Positions 1-6,621 of a DNA stretch of 6,621 bases are shown piece after piece (within the stretch, counting starts at the first letter, position 1; every line of letters begins with the position of its first letter). Source of the stretch: Flavihumibacter sp. Lineage in GTDB: Bacteria; Bacteroidota; Bacteroidia; Chitinophagales; Chitinophagaceae. The notes beneath the pieces are model-generated. The model did not search any database. It was not told the origin of the DNA and saw only the letters and a list, made by a program, of their open reading frames with translations. The position numbers and the translations under genes were made by a program. The stretch covers positions 1-6,621 of the forward strand of contig JALOMU010000094.1 of the NCBI GenBank assembly GCA_025455285.1, written 5' to 3'.

Positions 1-263
1 GTTTCAATCGGCACCTCTTTTGACTGTGTGCTGCTGTCGCCGGGTACCAGTACCATTTTTCCTTTATTCCAGCGCTCGCCCATAGGCACGGTTTCGGGTG
101 CAAAACCCAGCCAGGTGCGGAGTATCCGTTGCAGCGACTGTTCGGCTTCGGTAAACGTGACGGGCGCTTCAGCCGGAATGGCCTCCACCACAGTCCAGCC
201 GGTATAGTCTTTCCCGACCATTTTCAGGCCGTAGGTCATAAAGCAGCATTCGTAATTATGCAT
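1..263 (-). CDS. Unrecognised protein, N-terminal part only (runs off left edge)
   Basis: The minus strand is open from a stop at 294-296 down to position 1, so only the first 87 or so residues are visible. The reading begins MHNYECCFMTYGLKMVGKDY and continues with a mixed hydrophobic and charged sequence including a segment TFTEAEQSLQRILRTWLGF that should form a helix. I see no signal peptide, membrane segment or catalytic motif and do not recognise the family. The codons favour G or C at the third position, as expected for a real gene in this 56% GC stretch (135 of 240 bases), and this strand reads as a more natural protein than the opposite one. Two in-frame ATG starts exist, at 263 and 239; neither has a clear ribosome binding site. 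The upstream one shares the palindrome ATGCAT with the start of the divergent glycosyltransferase gene. The gene may be unrelated to the polysaccharide genes that follow. Confidence 0.6.
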   Translation of the reverse strand, partial: MHNYECCFMTYGLKMVGKDYTGWTVVEAIPAEAPVTFTEAEQSLQRILRTWLGFAPETVPMGERWNKGKMVLVPGDSSTQSKEVPIE

Positions 264-1370
264 ATCGCGTTTTGTACGGATGGAATTTATCCATTAATGA
301 CCGGGGGAATGCAGAAACATTCCCGTTTATTAGTGGAAGCTCTAAGTGTTTATGAAGACCTTACCATCACTGTTCTTCATCCTCATTCCGAAACAATATT
401 TCATTCCCCCAGGATTAAGGAGATTCAGCTAAGCCCCATTAATACAAACAGGAACTACCTGATTGAATCTTACCGATATTCTCAAAGGGTAGCTGACAGA
501 CTTAATGATATTCAGCCTGATATTATTTATTCACAGGGCCTCTCCGTTTGGGCCGGGATTAAAAATTTCTCTTCCCGACTCATTATCAATCCGCATGGCC
601 TTGAGCCTTACCAGGCAATTGGCTTGAAAAACAAGCTACTTGCTCTCCCCTTTAAAGTCATTTTTTCCCATCTTTTTAAACAGGCTGCGAGGATTGTTTC
701 ACTTGGTGGTAAATTAACCGGAATCCTTGGCCGGCATGTTGCAAATGAAAGGAAGCTGGTGATTCTTCCCAATGCGATCAATCTTGTAACAGCATCAACA
801 AGTTTTCAACGTATTCCTTCTCTTCCTGTAAAGGTTTTATTCCTTGCCAGATTTGCAACGAATAAAGGAATTGATGTCCTGTTTGAAGCCATTCAACAAC
901 TGAATAAAGCAGGATATGCTGATACATTCCGATTCGTTTTGGGGGGTAAAGGCCCATTGTATGAACAGTATCATTCCCAGCCACAACCTGAAAATGTAAA
1001 ATTACTGGGCTTTGTGAAAGATGAAGAAATAGATACCCTTTACCAGGAAAATGAACTGTTTATTTTACCTACCTTATTCGAAGGTATGCCAACAGTTGTT
1101 TTGGAAGCGATGAGCTGGAAAATGCCCATCATTGTTTCCGATGTTGGCGCCACTGCTGAACAGGTGGATGCCTGCAATGGATATCTCGTTCGTCCCGGTA
1201 AAGTGGAAGACCTTGTACAGTCATTACTGTCATACGCAAACGCTTCTACAGAGATCAAAAATGCATTGGGTGAAGCCTCTTATAGCCGGGTAAAAGACCA
1301 GTTCACCTGGCAGGCAGTAGCCGCAAGGCACCGCGATTTATTTTATACGCTCTATAATGAAAATCAGTAG
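258..1370 (+). CDS. GT4-type (GT-B fold) glycosyltransferase
   Basis: This 370-residue cytoplasmic protein is predicted to transfer a sugar from a nucleotide-sugar donor to a growing glycan, probably a lipid-linked polysaccharide repeat unit. The N-terminal domain opens with MHIAFCTDGIYPLMTGGMQK; the glycine-rich GGMQKH at residues 16-21 is the usual acceptor-domain loop of GT4 enzymes. NPHG lies at 111-114 and PNAIN at 171-175, near the domain junction. The C-terminal donor-binding domain starts near 190 with a strand and FLARFATNKGIDVL (195-208), continues with GGKGPL (229-234), and carries the EX7E signature with Glu275 and Glu283 in FEGMPTVVLEAM. The frame is open further upstream to an ATG at 129, but those 43 extra residues are antisense to the neighbouring gene and do not resemble a GT4 N-terminus, so 258 is chosen. 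It is the first gene of a tight three-gene unit and overlaps the next by 14 nt. Donor and acceptor cannot be inferred. Confidence 0.93.
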   Translation: MHIAFCTDGIYPLMTGGMQKHSRLLVEALSVYEDLTITVLHPHSETIFHSPRIKEIQLSPINTNRNYLIESYRYSQRVADRLNDIQPDIIYSQGLSVWAGIKNFSSRLIINPHGLEPYQAIGLKNKLLALPFKVIFSHLFKQAARIVSLGGKLTGILGRHVANERKLVILPNAINLVTASTSFQRIPSLPVKVLFLARFATNKGIDVLFEAIQQLNKAGYADTFRFVLGGKGPLYEQYHSQPQPENVKLLGFVKDEEIDTLYQENELFILPTLFEGMPTVVLEAMSWKMPIIVSDVGATAEQVDACNGYLVRPGKVEDLVQSLLSYANASTEIKNALGEASYSRVKDQFTWQAVAARHRDLFYTLYNENQ

Positions 1371-3903
1371 TACTCTTTTTCTGTTCTTTCTATCCCTTTC
1401 TGTTATTGCACAACAAAAGCCTGATCTTCATTGGTCTTTTGATTCAATTGAGGTAATAAAAACTACCTGTGAACGTAAACAAGTTGAGGGTGTATCCGGA
1501 ACTGGAATTGATTTGCAAAACAATAAGTGTTTGTTTATTACAGGTGGTTTTCCAAAGCAACAAAGCAAGGCATTGACAGTGGAGTTTTGGATGAAAGGTG
1601 ACCGGTTTCAGTTTCTGAGTTTCCCACGACAGCATTTTTTGCTCCAGTTAACAATGTCGGGATTATTATTCAGAACTACGCAAATCCAAAATGGGAAGTC
1701 AACCATCCATGATTTAAAAATCCCTTTTACAGGAATTGATCGTTCTTCTTTCAATTATTATACGGATCGCGAATGGCATCATTTTGTTTTCGTTGTAGAC
1801 ACCGAAAAAAAAATCAAACAGATTTGGGTGGATGGTGCATCGCCTGCAGGTTTTACTGCTTCCCTGGAAACCAATTCACCGGTGCTCTTAAGTAATAATG
1901 ATGGATTTCGGTTTACTTCGGCTATTGATGAACTGAAGTTTTATAAGAGCGCGGTCAGTGGGAAAAAAGCGGTTGCTCCCATTCAAAAAGCAGCCACTGT
2001 TGATCCACTGGATTTTGCGCCTGGGTATCCTGCTTATTCAGTTCAGGCAAAGGAGCAGCTAAAACAATTCCCCCGGCCCCGATATTATTCCAATAACAAG
2101 CTTCCGCGCAACATGTCGTGGATGGATATTCAATACCTGCACCGCGAACTGGGAGCGATAAATCCAATTACAGCCGTTACGTTGGTTGATGAACTGGCTA
2201 ACAACTGGAATTATTATGTGGAAATTCCATTGCTCAGAAACAACGCACAGGCCGCTTCAAAAGCCTACTCCAATCCAAATCATATTACAGGTGCTTTGAT
2301 TAATTATGCCAATCAACATCCAAACCTGCCTGTTGCTCTGATAACTGTACAGGTTCAAAATATTCCTTCATTAATGTGGTCTCAACACCAGCCAGCACAC
2401 TACTACATGAAGGATTCAAATGGAAAATTTATTCTTCGGGCCAACCGGAAATTGCATTCCCCCCTCATGCCGCTGGACATTGTTGAGAAAGACGCTGCTG
2501 TCAGTGCTGGGTATATTCAGCAATTGATGAAACAGTTGAAGCAGCCTCCCGCTCTTGTGAATGAAAATGGAGAAATTTTCGGACATACAATCCGGGAAGA
2601 CTATTTAAAGAGAGACCCTGCTGTATGGAAGGATTTCAAATCTTCCGGACTTAGCGCTGCACAGTACAGCGGTCGTTTTCAGTACAGACTGGATTCCACT
2701 TACAGACGTACCATTCTAAATAGTATAGAAGGGGATACAAAATTCAGTTTTTATAATGTCTCGGCGATTCAGCCGGCATACTGGCCAGATTATACCATGC
2801 GCAGAAAAGTAAACCGTTGGAACGATGCTGTTATTTATCCAACGCCTGATTTCTATCCATCTACCCCTGATAATTGGGCTATAGGGCGAGGCGCACTAAA
2901 TGGGTATGGAAATATTAGTGAAGGAAGAAAAAAAGAGATAGAATTGGGGGATCGGTTTTTTTCTCCTTTCGTTTCTGCCGGTTGGGGAGCAGAAGAAAAA
3001 AATATCCGGCCGGCTCAATGGCTGGCTCTGCTTAAATCAATGGTTATGCTGGGAGCCGATTTCTTTTATACAGGGTATTTTAATGTTACCGGAAAGAATG
3101 GAAAATGGCCAAACGGAATAGGTCCCAATGACCCGAGAGGATATATCTACCAGGCTGCCATGCCCTCATATGCACAGGCCATCCGCTCCTGGGTGCCTGA
3201 GTTTTTTACACAAGGCCAACTGCTCGACCCGGGTGATTTTCCGGATGCCAGGAAAGCATTTCGCTTTAAAGGGTTGGCAGAGAATGAACTCATCCTCGTT
3301 CGAAAATGGAATAAGCGCTACCTGATTTATGGCAGCATTCAACCATCCAGTAATCTAAAGGGAAATATTCCCTCCCGGATAAATACAGAGATTAATCTGG
3401 AGGGCACTACTATTGAATTTGAAATCAGAAAGCAGGGTAGCCTCTATGTGCTGGATCTGTCTGGTAAGGAGCCGGTTTTTTACCAGCTGGATCAATGGCA
3501 CCAGGCAGAACATCCCTATTTCTGGAGTACTTCCACCCAACAGGCGGCAGTAGTCTATGAATCCGTAGATGGACCTGTTAAACGGGTGATCACCAATTAC
3601 CAGGGGTTCAATTTTACCAGATCGGGTTCCCATATTGTTATTGGTGCAAATGGTATAGCCCGCTATGATGGGTTATCACTTAAGCCTGGCCGTTATTCCC
3701 TTTCGTTTGAAGGAAAAGCACTGAAACCCGGAACAATACTGGAACTGGAAATTCCTGAAATCAGGTTTTCAAAACGAATTACGCTTTCGGATAAGCAAGC
3801 CGATTCAATTGTCTTACATATCGATACAACAGTTAACCGTGTGATCTGGAAGACGGTTACCGGCGAATGTTCTCTTTCTCATTTTTCATTTAAACCCAAC
3901 TAG
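1357..3903 (+). CDS. Secreted LamG-domain protein with putative glycoside hydrolase-like barrel
   Basis: An 848-residue exported protein. Residues 1-18 form a signal peptide (MKISSTLFLFFLSLSVIA) with likely cleavage before Q19-Q20; no lipobox cysteine is present. Residues about 22-202 look like a LamG/concanavalin A-like sandwich: REWHHFVFVVD near 138-148, WVDG at 157-160 and the terminal strand AIDELKFYKSAVS at 189-201 are hallmarks. Residues about 215-635 are rich in aromatics and alternate strands and helices, suggesting an alpha/beta barrel. Acidic candidates for catalysis are Glu403 and Glu406 in VNENGEIFG and Glu546/Glu547 in GWGAEEK; these are guesses from motif appearance. Residues about 640-848 are strand-rich and probably form one or two beta-sandwich domains. 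No T9SS sorting domain is obvious. The ATG lies inside the 3' end of the preceding glycosyltransferase gene (14-nt overlap), implying coupled translation. The role is inferred to be binding, trimming or remodelling the polysaccharide. The exact family is not recognised; a non-catalytic carbohydrate-binding role is possible. Confidence 0.85.
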   Translation: MKISSTLFLFFLSLSVIAQQKPDLHWSFDSIEVIKTTCERKQVEGVSGTGIDLQNNKCLFITGGFPKQQSKALTVEFWMKGDRFQFLSFPRQHFLLQLTMSGLLFRTTQIQNGKSTIHDLKIPFTGIDRSSFNYYTDREWHHFVFVVDTEKKIKQIWVDGASPAGFTASLETNSPVLLSNNDGFRFTSAIDELKFYKSAVSGKKAVAPIQKAATVDPLDFAPGYPAYSVQAKEQLKQFPRPRYYSNNKLPRNMSWMDIQYLHRELGAINPITAVTLVDELANNWNYYVEIPLLRNNAQAASKAYSNPNHITGALINYANQHPNLPVALITVQVQNIPSLMWSQHQPAHYYMKDSNGKFILRANRKLHSPLMPLDIVEKDAAVSAGYIQQLMKQLKQPPALVNENGEIFGHTIREDYLKRDPAVWKDFKSSGLSAAQYSGRFQYRLDSTYRRTILNSIEGDTKFSFYNVSAIQPAYWPDYTMRRKVNRWNDAVIYPTPDFYPSTPDNWAIGRGALNGYGNISEGRKKEIELGDRFFSPFVSAGWGAEEKNIRPAQWLALLKSMVMLGADFFYTGYFNVTGKNGKWPNGIGPNDPRGYIYQAAMPSYAQAIRSWVPEFFTQGQLLDPGDFPDARKAFRFKGLAENELILVRKWNKRYLIYGSIQPSSNLKGNIPSRINTEINLEGTTIEFEIRKQGSLYVLDLSGKEPVFYQLDQWHQAEHPYFWSTSTQQAAVVYESVDGPVKRVITNYQGFNFTRSGSHIVIGANGIARYDGLSLKPGRYSLSFEGKALKPGTILELEIPEIRFSKRITLSDKQADSIVLHIDTTVNRVIWKTVTGECSLSHFSFKPN

Positions 3904-3909
3904 TGCCGG

Positions 3910-4950
3910 ATGAGGATACTGATCTTATATACAGAACTCGCTGAATATACTATTGCCTGCCTGAATGCATTGAAACAACAAGCTGTCTCTGTTTCAGTAG
4001 TACACTACCCGATAAACCCTGAAGCTCCTTTTGCATTTAATCTGGAAGGTGTGGGCTCCTTTCATGATTTGTCCGCAATACATTCCTATTCCGAACTCGA
4101 AAAATTAGTATATGATTTTAATCCTGATAAAATTGTATGCAGTGGATGGATTAATAAATGGTACCTCCGGATTTGCAGAAAATGGTCAAAACGTGCAGTT
4201 TGTATCCTGACCATGGACAACCATTGGAATGGTAGCCTGAAACAACAACTCATGACCATTGGTGGAAAACTGGTGCTACGGAAATGGTTTAGAAAGATTT
4301 GGGTGCCGGGCACACCACAAAAAAACTATGCACTCCGGCTTGGATTTAGCGAATCCCAGATCATGACCGGTTTCTATACCAGTGATGTAAACCGGTTTGA
4401 AGCACTAGGACAAAAAGCGCTTCAGCATAAATCCCTTGCTTTTCCCAAAGTATTGCTTTGTGTAGCCCGTTATATCCCGGCCAAGGGATACCAGGAACTC
4501 TGGAACGCATTTATTAAATGGCAGCAAACTGAACCCAACGACTGGGAGTTATGGTGTGCAGGTAACGGAGAAGGATATCCGCAAAGAGCCATTCATCCGA
4601 AGATCCGTCACCTGGGTTTCATTCAGAAAGACCAATGGCCGGGTATTATTGAGGCTGCAGGTGTTTTTATTTTGATGAGCCATTTTGAGCCTTGGGGAGT
4701 AGTGGTGCAGGAATTTGCTGCAGCAGGATTTCCGTTAATGCTTACGAGTGAAGTGGGAGCGGGTGAACTCTTTCTTCAAAGTGGAAATGGATGGCGACTG
4801 GAATCCAACACCCCGGAATACCTGATTCCCGTATTTCGCAAATTAAATCAGTTAAAAACAGAAGAATTGCTCCAGATGGCACAAAAAAGTCAGGAGCTTG
4901 CGAGGCTGCTGACTCCGGAAGGCTGGGCAACCCGTTTACGCGAAGCCTGA
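3910..4950 (+). CDS. GT4-type glycosyltransferase, second in the unit
   Basis: A 346-residue predicted cytoplasmic glycosyltransferase of GT-B fold. The C-terminal half is diagnostic: VLLCVARYIPAKGYQELWNA (181-200) is the first donor-domain strand and following helix, WCAGNGEG (215-222) is the glycine loop, IRHLGFIQKDQWPGII (232-247) is the typical pre-signature segment, and HFEPWGVVVQEFAAAG carries the EX7E pair Glu260 and Glu268. The N-terminal half is more divergent: it starts MRILILYTELAEYTIACLNA, lacks the GG-x3-H loop of the first glycosyltransferase, and has an unusual MDNHWNGSLKQ segment at 102-112 that may help shape the acceptor site. The start is six nucleotides after the stop of the LamG protein, so the two are likely cotranscribed. 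The last 20 codons overlap the 3' end of the convergent membrane protein gene. Sugar specificity is unknown; it would act in assembling the same repeat unit as the first glycosyltransferase. Confidence 0.9.
   Translation: MRILILYTELAEYTIACLNALKQQAVSVSVVHYPINPEAPFAFNLEGVGSFHDLSAIHSYSELEKLVYDFNPDKIVCSGWINKWYLRICRKWSKRAVCILTMDNHWNGSLKQQLMTIGGKLVLRKWFRKIWVPGTPQKNYALRLGFSESQIMTGFYTSDVNRFEALGQKALQHKSLAFPKVLLCVARYIPAKGYQELWNAFIKWQQTEPNDWELWCAGNGEGYPQRAIHPKIRHLGFIQKDQWPGIIEAAGVFILMSHFEPWGVVVQEFAAAGFPLMLTSEVGAGELFLQSGNGWRLESNTPEYLIPVFRKLNQLKTEELLQMAQKSQELARLLTPEGWATRLREA
4890..4950. other. 61-nt convergent coding overlap
   Basis: The last 20 codons of the plus-strand glycosyltransferase and the last 19 or so codons of the minus-strand Wzy-like gene occupy the same DNA. 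The minus stop is the complement of tca at 4890-4892 and the plus stop is tga at 4948-4950. The Wzy-like residues encoded here, about 429-447, lie beyond the last membrane segment, whereas the glycosyltransferase part includes the terminal helix (LLTPEGWATRLREA). No hairpin followed by a T-run is visible here, so transcripts from both sides could run into each other. Confidence 0.8.
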
Positions 4951-6233
4951 GCCCGCTTGTAAGTAATCAATCTGTGGGAAGCATAGTAAATAAAGAAAAA
5001 TAAAAAGAATCCGACATTGATATAATTGCCATTGCGGATCAATCCCAATACGATATAAACAAAAATTGCATAATTGATGGCTGCCAGGTTGCGGCTGGCT
5101 TCATTATAAACAGCTGATTTGGGTGCAAAGAATACAACTACGGCCGTGATAAATAAAACAAGTCCCAGTAAACCGGTTTCTGACATCAACCGCAAAAACC
5201 GCGAATTGGCATCCTGTTGATTCTGTGCCCCATATCCTTTCAGGTAATTTTTGGGGAAATATTTTAAAAACGCTTCTTCATATATCAGCGGATGCGATCC
5301 AAGGCCGGAGCCAAATAAGGGATTATCCAGAAATGAATCGCGGGCAATAACATAATTGGAATACAATGCAAAGGTGCTGGAGTTGGATTTGCCTGCTTCT
5401 TTTATATCAATCTCGCTGGAGAGAAAGAGTGAGGTAGTGTCATTGTATCGTTTGTTGATGAGGTCAACATTTTCAATCAGGTAAAAAACTAGTAAGGCCA
5501 CCGGAGCCAGAAACAAAGGCGCAAAAATGATACGGTTCCTCCTCAGGTTGAAAAAATCATTCAGGTACAATCCAAAAAAGGCCGCTAATCCAATGCCCAT
5601 TACAGCAGTGGAAGAATAAGTTACCAGGTAACAGGCCAGTAACACCAGGTATTTAAACTTGGCGGTATTCCAGGTTCTTTTAAAATAACAGGTATAATAA
5701 ACAATGGCTGGCGTGATGGCCATGGCCAGGTAAAAAGGTTCTCCCATTATACCATACTCGCGATACTGAAAAGCACCATCCTGTAACACTTTGGTAAGGT
5801 GAATACCTCCGATGTGCAGTATATTGTCAATTACTCCATGGAGCGCCACCCAGAAGGCAAATACCAGGTAGTAATTAAATATCCTGGCAATATCGTATTT
5901 AAAAACTCTAATAACGTTATAATAGGTTATGGAGGTGAACAGGATGCCGAATACCTGTTTCACCAACTCAAAACCCAGAATCCCTTTATACAGGGTAACA
6001 AAAACACTAGCAGTAATTATTGAGAGTAAACCCAGGTTAAACCAGCGGGGGGGCATCGTGATCTGGTATCCTTTGATTGGAAGTGAGACCAGGAAAACGA
6101 GAAAAATAGGATAGTAATAATAGAAATCAAATGGTAGTCCACCACCCCTGATTGCTTTATCCAGAAAAACGGAGAAGATACAAAGCAGTCCCAGTTTCTG
6201 GGGTATGTCCAATTTGTCTTTCTTCTTTTTCAT
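4890..6233 (-). CDS. O-antigen polymerase/ligase-like membrane protein (Wzy/WaaL type)
   Basis: A 447-residue inner-membrane protein with roughly a dozen hydrophobic segments, at about 12-27, 40-56, 64-82, 92-107, 119-138, 163-182, 194-226 (probably two), 234-253, 351-370, 384-400 and 404-420. The N-terminus MKKKKDK is basic and probably cytoplasmic. A large hydrophilic loop of about 95 residues (254-350) lies before the last three segments and holds the family hallmark: ARDSFLDNPLFGSGLGSH (297-314), then QDANSRFLRLMSETGLLG (340-357). This arrangement is characteristic of the O-antigen ligase/polymerase superfamily, whose members polymerise undecaprenyl-linked repeat units or transfer glycan to an acceptor on the periplasmic face; conserved Arg residues in such loops are usually functional, here Arg298 and Arg345 as candidates. 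Polymerase is the likelier role beside glycosyltransferases, but ligase cannot be excluded. The gene opposes its neighbours on both sides, and its basic C-terminal tail after 420 extends into the end of the convergent gene. The ATG has no visible Shine-Dalgarno sequence. Confidence 0.88.
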   Translation of the reverse strand: MKKKKDKLDIPQKLGLLCIFSVFLDKAIRGGGLPFDFYYYYPIFLVFLVSLPIKGYQITMPPRWFNLGLLSIITASVFVTLYKGILGFELVKQVFGILFTSITYYNVIRVFKYDIARIFNYYLVFAFWVALHGVIDNILHIGGIHLTKVLQDGAFQYREYGIMGEPFYLAMAITPAIVYYTCYFKRTWNTAKFKYLVLLACYLVTYSSTAVMGIGLAAFFGLYLNDFFNLRRNRIIFAPLFLAPVALLVFYLIENVDLINKRYNDTTSLFLSSEIDIKEAGKSNSSTFALYSNYVIARDSFLDNPLFGSGLGSHPLIYEEAFLKYFPKNYLKGYGAQNQQDANSRFLRLMSETGLLGLVLFITAVVVFFAPKSAVYNEASRNLAAINYAIFVYIVLGLIRNGNYINVGFFLFFFIYYASHRLITYKRAQASRKRVAQPSGVSSLASS

Positions 6234-6280
6234 GCTTAGTCTTGCAAATTAAATCTATTTGTTGTTCAACTTATTAATAA
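6234..6280. promoter_or_regulatory. AT-rich divergent intergenic spacer, probable promoter region
   Basis: These 47 bases are the only clear non-coding spacer in the window and separate two divergent start codons, so promoters for both genes are expected here or just inside the genes. On the plus strand tctatttg (6254-6261) matches the Bacteroidota -7 consensus TAnnTTTG at all but one fixed position and sits 19 bases before the asnB-like ATG; no convincing -33 TTTG is found at the usual spacing. On the minus strand taatttg is a similar but one-base-short match close to the Wzy-like start. The site calls are weak; the spacer itself is certain. Confidence 0.35.
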
Positions 6281-6621
6281 ATGTGTGGCATAGCAGGCAT
6301 CCTTTCTTTCACTTCTACGAACGCGCTTCAGGAGCAAATCCACTCTATGACGGATGCCATCGCCCACCGTGGGCCTGATGCCGCCGGTCATTTTGTGGAA
6401 GGCCGTATTGCCCTTGGTCACCGCCGGCTTTCGATAATTGATCTAAGTCCTTCCGGTAACCAGCCTTTCAGCAGTGCCAACCAGCGGTACCAGCTTGTTT
6501 TCAATGGAGAGCTCTATAATTTCAGGGAAGTAAAAGCAACCATCACCGATCATGCTTTTAAAAGTACCGGTGATACCGAAGTGCTGGTAGAAGCCTGGAG
6601 CCGCTGGGGATTAGCTGCCCT
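6281..6621 (+). CDS. asnB: Asparagine synthetase (glutamine-hydrolysing)-like, N-terminal part
   Basis: The gene is cut by the right edge after 113 complete codons, which cover most of a class II glutamine amidotransferase domain. The protein starts MCGIAGILSF, so Cys2 becomes the N-terminal nucleophile once the initiator Met is removed. Further hallmarks are AHRGPDAAG (28-36), LGHRRLSIIDLSPSGNQP (45-62), FNGELYN (74-80) and the STGDTEVLVEAW segment (95-106), all in the order and spacing of AsnB. This domain releases ammonia from glutamine; in full-length AsnB a C-terminal ATP-dependent synthetase domain uses it to amidate aspartate, but that part lies outside the window. AsnB paralogues are common in polysaccharide loci, where some are thought to amidate other carboxylates such as uronic acids, so the substrate here is open. 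The ATG at 6281 is fixed because Cys must be residue 2. The gene diverges from the Wzy-like gene across a 47-nt spacer. Confidence 0.93.
   Translation, partial: MCGIAGILSFTSTNALQEQIHSMTDAIAHRGPDAAGHFVEGRIALGHRRLSIIDLSPSGNQPFSSANQRYQLVFNGELYNFREVKATITDHAFKSTGDTEVLVEAWSRWGLAA

Noticed and set aside
129..257. 43-residue N-terminal extension of the first glycosyltransferase, from an ATG at 129
   Set aside because: It is antisense to the left-hand gene, is in the higher-G+C segment, and does not resemble a GT4 N-terminus; the canonical GT4 start is at 258.
3128..3325. Small plus-strand open frame inside the LamG/barrel gene
   Set aside because: It is an out-of-frame shadow of a well-supported long gene and has no recognisable motif.
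3355..3633. 92-codon minus-strand open frame opposite the C-terminal part of the LamG/barrel gene
   Set aside because: It is antisense to a clear coding region, has no protein features, and no promoter or spacing argues for it.
4921..4955. Possible terminator hairpin at the convergent junction
   Set aside because: Only about four base pairs (ggct with agcc) can form, and no T-run follows.
4791..5003. Plus-strand open frame spanning the convergent junction
   Set aside because: It overlaps two supported genes, has low-complexity composition and no homology that I recognise.
5600..5880. Recurring ccaggta words
   Set aside because: Spacing is irregular and they are explained by repeated Tyr-Leu codons (TAC CTG) in membrane segments of the Wzy-like protein.
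5799..6114. Two overlapping plus-strand open frames opposite the Wzy-like gene
   Set aside because: They are antisense shadows of membrane-protein codons without any domain signature.

Overview
The window looks like part of a surface or exopolysaccharide biosynthesis locus from a Bacteroidota bacterium, possibly a Chitinophagaceae-like member. That assignment is an inference. It rests on AT-leaning coding sequence, start codons without a recognisable Shine-Dalgarno sequence, a signal peptide ending in A-Q-Q, and the gene content. No rRNA, tRNA, CRISPR array, insertion sequence or other mobile element was seen.

Layout. Positions 1-263 (minus) hold the 5' part of an unrecognised gene that runs off the left edge. 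From 258 to 4950 (plus) lies a tight three-gene unit: a GT4-type glycosyltransferase (258-1370), a large secreted LamG plus putative glycosidase-like barrel protein (1357-3903, overlapping the first gene by 14 nt), and a second GT4-type glycosyltransferase (3910-4950, after a 6-nt gap). On the minus strand, 4890-6233 encodes a polytopic O-antigen polymerase/ligase-like membrane protein (Wzy/WaaL type). Its 3' end overlaps the second glycosyltransferase by 61 nt, tail to tail. A 47-nt AT-rich divergent spacer (6234-6280) separates it from the start of an asparagine synthetase-like gene (6281 onward, plus), which is cut by the right edge.

How the genes may work together. The two glycosyltransferases would add sugars to a lipid-linked repeat unit in the cytoplasm. 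The polymerase-like protein would join or transfer units on the periplasmic side. The exported LamG/barrel protein would bind, trim or remodel the polymer outside the cytoplasm. The AsnB-like amidotransferase could supply asparagine or amidate a sugar acid or other precursor. Only the family-level assignments are supported by sequence; the polymer and the individual specificities cannot be read from this window.

The most interesting item is the secreted 848-residue protein, translationally coupled between two cytoplasmic glycosyltransferases. Its central region resembles a glycoside hydrolase barrel but I cannot place it in a known family.
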